The position numbers were made by a program, and so were the translations under genes. The notes beneath the pieces were generated by a model, which saw only the letters and a program-made list of their open reading frames with translations, did no database searches and was not told the DNA's origin. A DNA stretch of 64,000 bases from Bacillus andreraoultii (GTDB lineage Bacteria; Bacillota; Bacilli; Bacillales; Caldibacillaceae): NCBI RefSeq assembly GCF_001244735.1, contig NZ_LN868937.1, forward strand, positions 1,460,946 to 1,524,945, given 5' to 3'. Position 1 is the first letter of the stretch. Each line of letters starts with the position of its first letter. This document shows positions 45,027 to 54,350 of the stretch, one piece after another.

Positions 45027-45785
45027 ATGGATGTGGAGGTTAAAAAAGATACCGATCAATCTTTTACGAAAGATGTAGAAATTAAACATCTTATTAAAAG
45101 AAGTCAGTCGGGAGATCAAGAAGCGCGAAATGAAATTGTCGAGAAAAACATTCGCCTTGTCTGGTCTGTTGTGCAGCGATTTTTAAATCGTGGCTATGAT
45201 CCGGATGATTTGTTTCAAATTGGTTGTATCGGTTTATTAAAGTCGGTGGACAAATTTGATTTGTCCTATGATGTGAAATTTTCTACTTATGCAGTACCAA
45301 TGATTATCGGTGAAATTCAACGATTTATTCGTGATGATGGCACAATTAAGGTTAGTCGTTCATTAAAAGAAATAGGAAATAAGATTCGCCGTGCAAAAGA
45401 TGATCTGGCTAAAGAATTAGGGCGTGCACCAACGATTTATGAAGTAAGTGAACATTTGCAAATCCCTGTCGAAGAATTATTACTAGCTCAAGAAGCGGTA
45501 ATGGCACCGACATCCATCCATGAAACGGTTTATGAAAACGATGGTGATCCGATTACATTACTTGATCAAATTTCAGATCAAGAAGATGGGAAGTGGTTTG
45601 AGAAAATTGCCCTAAAAGAAGCTATAGAAGGATTAGATGATAGAGAAAAATTAATTGTATATTTAAGGTACTATAATGATCAGACACAATCAGAAGTAGC
45701 GAGTCGATTAGGTATTTCTCAAGTACAAGTTTCAAGACTAGAGAAAAAAATATTAAAGCAGATAAAAAGCCAAATGGACGTTTAA
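45027..45785 (+). CDS. sigF: RNA polymerase sigma F factor
   Basis: 252 residues, the first forespore-specific sigma factor. Region 2 has NIRLVWSVVQRFLNRGYDPD and DLFQIGCIGLLKSVDKFD; region 4 ends with the helix-turn-helix QSEVASRLGISQVQVSRLEK. The start chosen is ATG 45027, 7 bases after AAGGGGTA. Last gene of the spoIIA operon; a terminator overlaps its end. Confidence 0.96.
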   Translation: MDVEVKKDTDQSFTKDVEIKHLIKRSQSGDQEARNEIVEKNIRLVWSVVQRFLNRGYDPDDLFQIGCIGLLKSVDKFDLSYDVKFSTYAVPMIIGEIQRFIRDDGTIKVSRSLKEIGNKIRRAKDDLAKELGRAPTIYEVSEHLQIPVEELLLAQEAVMAPTSIHETVYENDGDPITLLDQISDQEDGKWFEKIALKEAIEGLDDREKLIVYLRYYNDQTQSEVASRLGISQVQVSRLEKKILKQIKSQMDV

Positions 45786-45802
45786 GTCATTTGGTTTTTT
45801 TT
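45770..45802 (+). terminator. Terminator of spoIIA operon
   Basis: CCAAATG (45770-45776) pairs with CATTTGG (45788-45794), then eight T. The stem includes the sigF stop region. Confidence 0.85.
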
Positions 45803-45807
45803 GGTTT

Positions 45808-45836
45808 TCATGAATTTCTGTTTCTAACAAATACTA
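45808..45836 (+). promoter_or_regulatory. Candidate sigma-G promoter of spoVA
   Basis: TCATG (45808-45812) and AATACTA (45830-45836), 17 bases apart, resemble the sigma-G elements gnATr and CATnnTA. spoVA of Bacillus subtilis is sigma-G dependent. The -35 is weak. Confidence 0.4.
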
Positions 45837-45874
45837 TTTTTACAAAGAAATTAGTTTAATTGGAAGTGATGTTT

Positions 45875-46492
45875 ATGGACACAACCATATATATCCGTCT
45901 CCGTCATCGAGTACAAGTAGGAGGCGATAAGCCTGTTTATCTTAAAGATATAGCCTCTATTAATGCTCCAGATGTGATCATACATGATTTAAAAAAATTG
46001 ATTGTTCATAAAGTAACGAAGGAAGATAACAATATTATTATCATTGATGGAATTCAGATTATTGAAGTGATTACAGACAAATTAAATATAAGGGACATTC
46101 AGCTGATTGGACCACAGCAAACAATTGTTGAAGTGGTAATGAGAAAGGTGAAAATGTCCATCCCATTATTTTTGTTAGTTTGGTTACTACTATTTATTGG
46201 ATCTGCTATTTCTATAATGAATTTTCATGAAGATGTTAGCATGCAAGTTGTTCACCAAAAGTTATTTTATTTATTAACAGGAATTAAAGATGAGAAACCT
46301 TTAACGATTCAAATCCCTTATTCAATTGGTCTTGGTCTTGGAATGATTTTATTTTTTAATCATGTATTTAAAAAGCGAATTAATGATGAACCGAGCCCAC
46401 TGGAAGTTGAGATGTTTAATTACCAACAAAGTTTAGATCAATATGTCATTATGAATGAAAATAAAGAAAGTATGAAAAGAATGGATGAATAA
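45875..46492 (+). CDS. spoVAA: Stage V sporulation protein AA
   Basis: 205 residues: a soluble N-terminal half (YIRLRHRVQVGGDKPVYLKDI) followed by two membrane spans near residues 95-115 and 140-160. Part of the SpoVA system for moving dipicolinic acid into and out of the spore core. The start chosen is ATG 45875, 8 bases after GGAAG. It overlaps spoVAB by one base (TAATG). Confidence 0.9.
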   Translation: MDTTIYIRLRHRVQVGGDKPVYLKDIASINAPDVIIHDLKKLIVHKVTKEDNNIIIIDGIQIIEVITDKLNIRDIQLIGPQQTIVEVVMRKVKMSIPLFLLVWLLLFIGSAISIMNFHEDVSMQVVHQKLFYLLTGIKDEKPLTIQIPYSIGLGLGMILFFNHVFKKRINDEPSPLEVEMFNYQQSLDQYVIMNENKESMKRMDE

Positions 46493-46914
46493 TGGGGTTA
46501 AAAATTTTATTTGTACTCGCAGTGGGGCTAGCTTGTGGTTTAGCGGTAGGTGCTGGCTTTGTCGCATTTATAACAGTATTAGGCGTAATTCCGCGGTTGA
46601 TGCAGTTAACAAAATCAATGAAAATGATTTTATATTATGAATGGGCAGCTACTCTTGGTGTTATATTTGGGGCTATATTAGGCTTACAACAAATTCAATT
46701 GACGATTCCGAAAGTATTAATGATTTTTGTTGGTTTATTCCAAGGGATTTTTGTAGGTATGTTAGCAGCCGCATTATATGAAGCTGTCAATGTATTGCCT
46801 TTAATATTCAAACGAATAAATCTTGAAGACCGATTATTATATTTATTAACTGCACTCATTTTAGGAAAAATTTTAGGCTCACTATTCCATTGGTTGTATT
46901 TTATTAACTTGTAA
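46492..46914 (+). CDS. spoVAB: Stage V sporulation protein AB
   Basis: 140 residues and four predicted membrane spans, the expected SpoVAB layout. The ATG overlaps the spoVAA stop. In Bacillus subtilis spoVAC, AD, AEb and AEa follow it; here the next gene, 74 bases away, is spoVAF. Confidence 0.88.
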   Translation: MGLKILFVLAVGLACGLAVGAGFVAFITVLGVIPRLMQLTKSMKMILYYEWAATLGVIFGAILGLQQIQLTIPKVLMIFVGLFQGIFVGMLAAALYEAVNVLPLIFKRINLEDRLLYLLTALILGKILGSLFHWLYFINL

Positions 46915-46988
46915 AGTTGTGAATTTGTTTTTACTACTAAGCAACTTCTTTGAGAGGACGGCAGTTATCCAAGAAAGGTGTTGTAAAC

Positions 46989-48467
46989 ATGTCTGCAATA
47001 AAAAAGATGAAACCCATTCCTAAACAAATAACTGAAGTAGAAAAGTATATGAAAGATAACGTTGGTTTAGGAACAAGTTTTGATTTAGGCATTCGGAAGT
47101 TTAAAGTTTTAAATAAAGAAATACAATTATATTATGTGAACGGACTGACGGATACTTTATTTATTTTGCGGGCAATGCAAGAACTCGTCCACTTAAATGA
47201 CATTCATAAAGATTCTCCACCTGAACAATTTGTAGAACTTATTAATAATCGAATAAATAATAATTCAGTAGAAAAAGTATCAACGTTAGATGAAGTCGTT
47301 GATCAAGTATTATCGGGACTCATTGCTATTTTAGTGGAGGGTTACGAGGAAGCCTTTATTGTTGATACGCGAAGTTATCCTGGTAGACAACCGGAAGAAC
47401 CTGATACAGAAAAGGTTGTTCGTGGATCAAGAGACGGATTTGTGGAAAATATTATTAGCAATTCCGCATTGATTCGGCGTAGAATCCGTGATGAACGACT
47501 CCGATTTGAACTACTAAAAGTGGGAGAACGTTCGAAAACAGATATAGCAATAGTTTATTTGAAAGACGTTGCAAATCCAGATTTAGTAAATATTATTAAG
47601 AAAGAAATTAAAGCAATTGAAATAGATGGCTTGACGATGGCAGATAAAGCGATTGAAGAATTTTTAGTGAAACAAGGATATAATCCATATCCCCTTGTCC
47701 GATATACCGAACGTGCTGATGTTGCAGCAACCCATATATTGGAAGGACATGTATTAATTATTGCCGATACGTCTCCGAGTGTAATCATTACACCGACAAC
47801 ATATTTTCACCATGTTCAACATGCGGAAGAATATCGTCAATCAGCTGCAGTAGGGACATTTATTCGTTGGACACGTTTTATTGGTATTTTGGCCTCGTTG
47901 TTTATTCTTCCTCTTTGGCTACTTTTTGTTATCGAGCCAAGTCTATTACCAGATAGTATCGAATATATCGGGCCAAATAAAAAATCCCATGTACCTGTCA
48001 TTGTACAGTTGTTTATTTGTGATTTAGGTATTGAGTTTTTAAGACTGGCCGCGATTCATACTCCAACACCTTTATCGACTGCTATGGGTCTAATTGCTGC
48101 TGTATTAATTGGGGATATTGCAGTGAATGTTGGTCTATTTATTCCGGAAGTCATTCTCTATGTTTCCGTTTCTGCAATCGGAACGTTTGCGACACCAAGT
48201 TATGAGTTAAGTGTGGCAAATAAAATAGCAAGATTAGTTATTTTAATTTTAATAGCGATATTTAAAGTTCCAGGTTTAGTTGTAGGGGTAACATTGTTTA
48301 TCATTTACTTAGCATCAATACGTTCACTCAATACCCCGTACTTATGGCCTTTTATTCCGTTTCACCCAATAGCTTTTATGCAAATTTTAGTTAGACGTTC
48401 AACTCCTGGGTCAAAAATCCGACCAAGTATCGTTCAACCGAAAAATCGTTTAAAGCAGCCTACGTAA
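46989..48467 (+). CDS. spoVAF: Stage V sporulation protein AF, GerA-type
   Basis: 492 residues. The hydrophilic N-terminal two thirds resemble germinant-receptor A subunits (YPGRQPEEPDTEKVVRGSRDGF). The last third has about five membrane spans, and RSLNTPYLWPFIPFHP stands near the end. It works with germinant receptors to boost germination. The start chosen is ATG 46989, 8 bases after AAAGGTG; the 13 extra codons to 46950 contain that site. It is separated from spoVAB by only 74 bases, with spoVAC-AE missing. Confidence 0.93.
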   Translation: MSAIKKMKPIPKQITEVEKYMKDNVGLGTSFDLGIRKFKVLNKEIQLYYVNGLTDTLFILRAMQELVHLNDIHKDSPPEQFVELINNRINNNSVEKVSTLDEVVDQVLSGLIAILVEGYEEAFIVDTRSYPGRQPEEPDTEKVVRGSRDGFVENIISNSALIRRRIRDERLRFELLKVGERSKTDIAIVYLKDVANPDLVNIIKKEIKAIEIDGLTMADKAIEEFLVKQGYNPYPLVRYTERADVAATHILEGHVLIIADTSPSVIITPTTYFHHVQHAEEYRQSAAVGTFIRWTRFIGILASLFILPLWLLFVIEPSLLPDSIEYIGPNKKSHVPVIVQLFICDLGIEFLRLAAIHTPTPLSTAMGLIAAVLIGDIAVNVGLFIPEVILYVSVSAIGTFATPSYELSVANKIARLVILILIAIFKVPGLVVGVTLFIIYLASIRSLNTPYLWPFIPFHPIAFMQILVRRSTPGSKIRPSIVQPKNRLKQPT

Positions 48468-48481
48468 TTTTAAGGCTGCTT
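48453..48481 (+). terminator. Terminator after spoVAF
   Basis: AAGCAGCCT pairs perfectly with AGGCTGCTT across the stop codon, followed by AAATTT. Confidence 0.75.
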
Positions 48482-48781
48482 AAATTTCCCTTGTAATTTC
48501 CACAGTTAGGACGACGGATGCAGGCGTTAAGATGAGGAGTGTGTATGTAACTTACCTCCGCAAAAATGATGGGTAAGTAGAATCAATTGAAATTCTAGTA
48601 GATCACCAATCCACATCCACACCGTTACAGTTTTGAGGGTGAAAATCATATCACACGTTATGTTGGGTGGAAATAAATATATAATTGCATTAGATTACGA
48701 ATTGTGATAAAGTTTTTCTTATTATAGATTAGTTACGTATTAATAGTAGGATTTAATTTTTGTAACGGGGTGACATAAGTT
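48482..48781 (+). other. 300-base leader region upstream of lysA
   Basis: No credible gene. Several inverted repeats stand close together: GGATG/CATCC around the whole block, ACTTACC/GGTAAGT, and AGAAT/ATTCT (about 48514-48630). It lacks recognisable lysine-riboswitch and T-box signatures. AT-rich promoter-like sequence lies at 48650-48760. It could be an unrecognised leader RNA or a decayed gene. Confidence 0.4.
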
Positions 48782-50134
48782 ATGTTACATGGAACGGCGA
48801 ATGTAAATCGGTACGGTCATTTAGAGATAGGTGGATGTGATACGCTGGAATTAGCAAATACGTATGGAACACCACTTAACGTTTATGATATTGAGTTAAT
48901 TCGAACTCGAGCAAGAAGTTTCATTCATACATTCAAAAAAGAAAATGTAAAGGCCCAAGTTGCTTATGCAAGTAAAGCATTTGCATCAATTGCTATTATG
49001 CAACTAATGCAGGAAGAAGGGCTTTCTCTGGATGTTGTTTCCGGTGGGGAATTATATACAGCGATTAGGGCAGGATTCCCTGTAGAAAAAATTCACTTCC
49101 ATGGAAACAACAAAAGTATTGAGGAAATTGAAATGGCAATAGATTATGAGATTGGTTGCTTTGTTGTTGATAATTTCTATGAGTTACAACTATTAACAAA
49201 ACGATGTATAGAAAAAGGAAAAAGAGTAAATATTTTGCTTCGTGTTACTCCAGGAATTGAAGCGCATACACATGATTATATTTTAACAGGGCAAGAAGAT
49301 TCGAAATTCGGTTTTGATTTACAAAGTGGTCAAGCGAAACGGGCGTTGGAAATCGCATTATCTTCAACTCCATTAAATGTACTAGGTCTCCATTGTCATA
49401 TAGGTTCGCAAATCTTTGAAACGACTGGCTTTATTTTAGCCATTCAAAAGTTGTTCACCTACATTGATGATTGGAAAAATGACCTTCAGTATATTCCGAA
49501 AGTAGTTAATGTTGGCGGAGGGTTTGGTATTCGTTATACAAAATCAGATAAACCTCTTAAACCAGAGCAATATGTTTCAGCTATCATTCGTGAAATAAAA
49601 AAACAATCAGTAGAAATAAACATTCCATTACCTGAAGTGTGGATTGAACCAGGAAGGTCGCTCGTTGGTGATGCGGGAACAACACTTTATTCAATCGGTT
49701 CTACTAAACATATTGAGGGTGTGAGGAAATATGTATCCGTTGACGGTGGAATGAGTGATAATATTCGCCCAGCCTTATATCAGGCAGAATATGATGCAGT
49801 GGTGGCAAACAAAGTTCTTCACGATGAAAAAGAAGTTGTTTCGATTGCCGGTAAAGCTTGTGAATCAGGTGATATGTTAATCTGGGATATTCCATTAGCA
49901 AAAACGGAGCCGGGAGATTTATTGGCGGTTTTCTGTACTGGTGCATATGGTTATTCTATGGCAAGTAATTATAATCGTCTACCTCGCCCAGCTGTTGTTT
50001 TTGTTGAAGATGGTCAAGCAAAACTAGTTGTGAAACGAGAAACTTATCAAGATTTGGTAAAATTAGATTTACCTCTTTATGAAGTGATAAAGAAAACTCA
50101 AGGGTCAGAGCCTTTAGCGAAAGTAGAGCCGTAG
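48782..50134 (+). CDS. lysA: Diaminopimelate decarboxylase
   Basis: 450 residues, PLP-dependent fold type III (alanine-racemase-like barrel). It decarboxylates meso-diaminopimelate to lysine, the last step of lysine synthesis. The PLP lysine is in AYASKAFAS; the substrate and phosphate sites are HCHIGSQIFE, GGGFGIRYT, EPGRSLVGDAG and CESGDML. ATG 48782 follows GGGGTGA. Its position after spoVAF is the Bacillus order. Its TAG stop falls at the edge of inverted repeat copy F. Confidence 0.96.
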   Translation: MLHGTANVNRYGHLEIGGCDTLELANTYGTPLNVYDIELIRTRARSFIHTFKKENVKAQVAYASKAFASIAIMQLMQEEGLSLDVVSGGELYTAIRAGFPVEKIHFHGNNKSIEEIEMAIDYEIGCFVVDNFYELQLLTKRCIEKGKRVNILLRVTPGIEAHTHDYILTGQEDSKFGFDLQSGQAKRALEIALSSTPLNVLGLHCHIGSQIFETTGFILAIQKLFTYIDDWKNDLQYIPKVVNVGGGFGIRYTKSDKPLKPEQYVSAIIREIKKQSVEINIPLPEVWIEPGRSLVGDAGTTLYSIGSTKHIEGVRKYVSVDGGMSDNIRPALYQAEYDAVVANKVLHDEKEVVSIAGKACESGDMLIWDIPLAKTEPGDLLAVFCTGAYGYSMASNYNRLPRPAVVFVEDGQAKLVVKRETYQDLVKLDLPLYEVIKKTQGSEPLAKVEP

Positions 50135-50238
50135 TTCGCAGAGCTTTTCGGCTTTGTCATGCTGCCGAAGCTCATCTTGAGAGCATATGCGTATTGGAAA
50201 GTAGAAAATGAACATTTATACTCTACCATTAGCTAAAA
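50130..50238 (-). repeat. Dispersed intergenic repeat, inverted diverged copy F
   Basis: Read on the minus strand it begins TTTAGCTAATGGTAGAGTAT, has CTACTTTCC and AGCTTCGGCAGCAT, and ends CTCTGCGAACTACGG. These parallel copies A, E and B in order. About 109 bp and the most diverged copy. Its end overlaps the lysA stop codon (50132-50134). Confidence 0.6.
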
Positions 50239-50916
<678 letters not shown>

Positions 50917-50928
50917 TTGAGTTTAACG

Positions 50929-50992
50929 GCTGTTCACCAAAAATGTCTCTTATCTAAATGGATAAGGCGAATGTCGGGAACAGCTTTTTTTC
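50929..50992 (+). terminator. Long branched terminator after ribT
   Basis: GCTGTTC (50929-50935) pairs with GAACAGC (50978-50984), followed by seven T. Inside the 42-base loop a second hairpin, CTTATC/GATAAG (50949-50966), forms. This is more elaborate than the other terminators here. Confidence 0.8.
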
Positions 50993-51140
50993 TAGCTTAA
51001 ACGAGTAATTTTATATAAATTAGTACGTGACTCTATTGAAATAGTGCCTTTCACTTAAAATGTCTATATTGGAATATAGTCGAGTTTATTCTATACTATC
51101 TATACTAAGTATGAAAATTTAATATGGTGGTAGTACAAAT

Positions 51141-51893
51141 ATGTTGATGAATTTTAAAACAGCTGGTTTTGAAGGCCCATTGGATTTACTTTTACATTTA
51201 ATTAAAACATTGGAAATTGATATATATGATATTCCAATGCATGAAATAACAGAACAGTATTTATTATATATACAAACGATGCAAGAATTGGAACTTGATG
51301 TAGCCAGTGAGTACCTTGTAATGGCTGCGACTCTTTTGGCTATAAAAAGTCAAATGTTACTTCCAAAATATAATGAAGCAATCGATGAAGATGGCATGTA
51401 CGAAGAAGGATTCCAAGAAGATCCCCGTGATGAGCTCGTGACAAGATTAATTGAATACCGCAAATATAAAGAAGCTTCGATTAAATTGAAAGAAAAAGAA
51501 GCAAATCGGCTCTTAATTTATACAAAGCCACCGAGTGATTTATCCGAGTACTCTTCCCAAGTTGCAATGACGAATACGGATAAAACTGTAACTGTATATG
51601 ATATGTTAGGTGCCTTTCATAAATTAATGCGTCGACAAAGATTACAAAAACCACTCCATACTAAAATTACCCGTGAAGAAATTTCAATCGAAAAACGAAT
51701 GGAAGAAGTGTATGAAGTTCTGGAAAATGCTTCAGACTGGATGAATTTTTATGATCTTTTTCCTTATACAGATAAAAGTAATATAGTAACAACCTTTCTA
51801 GCAATTCTCGAATTGTTGAAGAGAAATCAAATTTTCATTCAACAGATGGGTAACTTTGATGATATATGGCTAACTGCAAAAGGAATGGAATAA
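51141..51893 (+). CDS. scpA: Segregation and condensation protein A (kleisin)
   Basis: 250 residues. ScpA bridges SMC heads in the bacterial condensin. The N-terminal [21 protein letters not shown] box binds the SMC neck, and the C-terminal winged helix ([26 protein letters not shown]) binds the cap. ATG 51141 follows ATGGTGGTA; ATG 51147 is an alternative. Followed closely by its partner scpB. Confidence 0.95.
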   Translation: MLMNFKTAGFEGPLDLLLHLIKTLEIDIYDIPMHEITEQYLLYIQTMQELELDVASEYLVMAATLLAIKSQMLLPKYNEAIDEDGMYEEGFQEDPRDELVTRLIEYRKYKEASIKLKEKEANRLLIYTKPPSDLSEYSSQVAMTNTDKTVTVYDMLGAFHKLMRRQRLQKPLHTKITREEISIEKRMEEVYEVLENASDWMNFYDLFPYTDKSNIVTTFLAILELLKRNQIFIQQMGNFDDIWLTAKGME

Positions 51894-51906
51894 GAAGGTG
51901 ATGAAA

Positions 51907-52479
51907 TTGAACCAGGAACCATCGTTTGGTATTTTAGAAAGTTTATTATTTGCTGCTGGTGATGAAGGGTTGTCACTTAAGCAAATGGCAAATGTGATGG
52001 AAATCCCTGAACAAGAAGTTTTGGAACTGTTAAATCTGTTACAAGAGGAATATGAAAAGAATAAGCAAAGAGGAATCACAATCGTTCAATTTGCAGGTAC
52101 TTACCAACTAGCAACAAAAAAAGAATACGTAAATTATTTGAAACGATTAGTAGAAGTTCCGAATTCATCGACATTATCTCAAGCCGCGTTGGAAACTTTA
52201 ACGATTATTGCTTATAAACAACCAATTACAAGAGCTGAGATTGAAGATATTCGAGGGGTGAAAACAGAACGTCCAATCCAAACGTTAACAGCAAAAGGAC
52301 TAATCCAAGAAGTTGGACGAGCTGAAGGAACTGGCCGTCCAATTTTGTATGGTACAACAGTAGAATTTTTAGACTACTTTGGTTTAAAAGATTTGAAAGA
52401 ACTACCTCCTTTGCCTGAAACCGATGAAAATGACATAACGCAAGAAGAAGCAGATCTTTTCTTCGAGAAATTAAAATAA
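51907..52479 (+). CDS. scpB: Segregation and condensation protein B
   Basis: 190 residues, two winged-helix domains; a dimer of ScpB binds ScpA in the condensin complex. Family blocks are [18 protein letters not shown] and [25 protein letters not shown]. The start chosen is TTG 51907, 6-7 bases after AGAAGGTG; ATG 51901 is immediately at that site. It lies 13 bases from the scpA stop. Confidence 0.94.
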   Translation: MNQEPSFGILESLLFAAGDEGLSLKQMANVMEIPEQEVLELLNLLQEEYEKNKQRGITIVQFAGTYQLATKKEYVNYLKRLVEVPNSSTLSQAALETLTIIAYKQPITRAEIEDIRGVKTERPIQTLTAKGLIQEVGRAEGTGRPILYGTTVEFLDYFGLKDLKELPPLPETDENDITQEEADLFFEKLK

Positions 52480-52514
52480 GGTTCAAGTATACGTGTGATA
52501 CTTGAACCTTTTTT
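52479..52514 (+). terminator. Terminator of scpAB
   Basis: AGGTTCAAGTAT pairs perfectly with ATACTTGAACCT around 7 bases, followed by six T. Confidence 0.95.
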
Positions 52515-52531
52515 CTTTTTATACTTTTTTA

Positions 52532-52560
52532 TCATAAGTTAAAAAGTACAACCATAAACT
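52532..52560 (+). promoter_or_regulatory. Candidate sigma-E promoter of dacB
   Basis: TCATAAG (52532-52538) and CATAAACT (52553-52560), 14 bases apart, fit the sigma-E pattern. dacB-spmAB is a sigma-E operon in Bacillus subtilis. Confidence 0.5.
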
Positions 52561-52593
52561 TGTACAAAACTTAAAAGGAGAAGATGGACAAGT

Positions 52594-53760
52594 ATGTGGA
52601 GAAGCATCAAGCGGTTCCTAATTATAATCGTTTTCATTTCATTATTTCTAAACATGTTTTCATCGATACATACTTCTGCTAGTCCAATTGGAGGAGTAAA
52701 TTCATATAGTGCTATTGTAATGGATCAAAAAACAGGACGTGTATTTTTTGAAAAAAATGCTCATGAAAAAAGACGTATAGCGAGTATTACTAAAATTATG
52801 ACAGCAATCATTGCCATTGAGTCAGGTAAGCTTGATGAAGTTGTAACAGTAAGTGAAAATGCTGTTCGTGCTGAAGGATCATCTGTATTTTTGAAACAAG
52901 GTGAGAAAATCAAGCTAGAAGATCTCGTCTATGGTCTTATGCTTCGTTCTGGAAATGATGCTGCGGTAGCGATAGCAGAACATGTTGGGGGAAGTAAAGA
53001 AGGATTTGTATTTATGATGAATGAAAAAGCAGAACAAATTGGTATGAAAAATACTCATTTTGCTAATCCACATGGGTTAGATGACCACGAAGAACATTAT
53101 TCAACCGCTTATGATATGGCCATTTTAACAAAATATGCGATGCAAAATGATGAGTTTCGTAAAATTTCAGCCGCAAAAGTTCATTACGCACCAAATCCAG
53201 ATAGTCAGTGGCAACGAAAATGGACAAACAAAAATCGACTTCTTACAGAGCTATATAAATATTCAACGGGTGGAAAAACAGGTTACACAAAACGTGCAAA
53301 GAGAACATTAGTATCGACAGCATCTAAGGATGGAATGGACTTAATAGCGGTGACATTAAATACACCTTCTCAAACGGATTGGACGGAACATATTCAGATG
53401 TTTGAGTATGTATTTGAGCAGTATGATTACCATGTTGTTGTTCCGCACGGGCCGATTGAAAAAGTGAAAAATAAAGTATATAAAGACCACGCTCAAATCG
53501 CACATGATTATGTGTATCCAATAAGTGAAGAAGAAAAAGATTTCTTTAAAGTGAAGTACCGTTTAATTAAACCGAAAAAATCATGGAAGCAAAATCGTGA
53601 TGAAATACCAGAAATTATCGGAAAAACAGAAATCTATTTCAAAGATGAAGCCATTCATTCAATGCCTATTTATTACAAAAGTGATGAAGAGACAAAAAAC
53701 TCGTTTTTTGATCAATTTAAGCAAATCTTTGGATCAATCATAGGGGTTAGGCAAATATGA
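52594..53760 (+). CDS. dacB: Sporulation D-alanyl-D-alanine carboxypeptidase (PBP5*)
   Basis: 388 residues. Signal peptide at about residues 1-29 (FLIIIVFISLFLNMFSSIHT). Catalytic motifs are RIASITKIMTAI (SxxK), SGNDAAVAIAEHVG and KTGYTKRAKRT. It removes terminal D-Ala in the mother cell and limits cross-linking of the spore cortex. ATG 52594 is 13 bases from AAGGAG, a long spacing. The gene ends ATGA over spmA. Confidence 0.93.
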   Translation: MWRSIKRFLIIIVFISLFLNMFSSIHTSASPIGGVNSYSAIVMDQKTGRVFFEKNAHEKRRIASITKIMTAIIAIESGKLDEVVTVSENAVRAEGSSVFLKQGEKIKLEDLVYGLMLRSGNDAAVAIAEHVGGSKEGFVFMMNEKAEQIGMKNTHFANPHGLDDHEEHYSTAYDMAILTKYAMQNDEFRKISAAKVHYAPNPDSQWQRKWTNKNRLLTELYKYSTGGKTGYTKRAKRTLVSTASKDGMDLIAVTLNTPSQTDWTEHIQMFEYVFEQYDYHVVVPHGPIEKVKNKVYKDHAQIAHDYVYPISEEEKDFFKVKYRLIKPKKSWKQNRDEIPEIIGKTEIYFKDEAIHSMPIYYKSDEETKNSFFDQFKQIFGSIIGVRQI

Positions 53761-54350
53761 TTAATTTGATATGGGTAATGATGATTATTGTTGGAATTGT
53801 TTTTGCTTTATTTAATGGGACGATGGATGAAGTGAATAAAGCGATTTTTCAAGGGGCACAAGATGCTGTTACATTATGTATCGGATTTATTAGTGTTTTA
53901 GTTTTTTGGTTAGGTTTGATGAAAATTGCACAAGTATCAGGATTGCTAGATAAACTTTCCAATGTGTTTAGACCGATTGTAAAAAAGATTTTTCCAGATA
54001 TTCCGGATGATCATCCAGTAATGGGATATATATTATCGAACATGATTGCCAATATGTTTGGTCTCGGAAATGCGGCTACTCCTTTAGGTATTAAAGCAAT
54101 GGAGGAATTAAAAGAGTTAAATGGTGGGAAAAATGAGGCTTCGAGGTCGATGGTTACATTTTTAGTTATTAATACAGCGAGTATAACGATTATTCCAACG
54201 ACCGTACTATCCATCCGAATGAATTATGATTCCGCATCACCTGCAGAAATCGTACTCCCAACCATTATTGCCTCTGTTTTCGCAACGGTTTGTGCAATAA
54301 TAATCGACCGAATGTTGTACAATCGAAAAAATAGAAATCGGGTGAAATAA
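53757..54350 (+). CDS. spmA: Spore maturation protein A
   Basis: 197 residues, nucleoside recognition/gate-type membrane protein with about five spans. SpmA and SpmB are needed for spore core dehydration and heat resistance. Family block NMIANMFGLGNAATPLGIKAM near residue 95. ATG overlaps dacB; its TAA overlaps the spmB ATG. Confidence 0.94.
   Translation: MINLIWVMMIIVGIVFALFNGTMDEVNKAIFQGAQDAVTLCIGFISVLVFWLGLMKIAQVSGLLDKLSNVFRPIVKKIFPDIPDDHPVMGYILSNMIANMFGLGNAATPLGIKAMEELKELNGGKNEASRSMVTFLVINTASITIIPTTVLSIRMNYDSASPAEIVLPTIIASVFATVCAIIIDRMLYNRKNRNRVK

Noticed and set aside
48520-48620. Minus-strand micro-ORF of about 29 codons upstream of lysA
   Set aside because: No ribosome binding site at its ATG and no recognisable composition.
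48482-48781. Lysine riboswitch or T-box before lysA
   Set aside because: The lysine aptamer core and the T-box sequence GGGTGGNACCGCG are absent; only GGGTGG followed by AAAT occurs.
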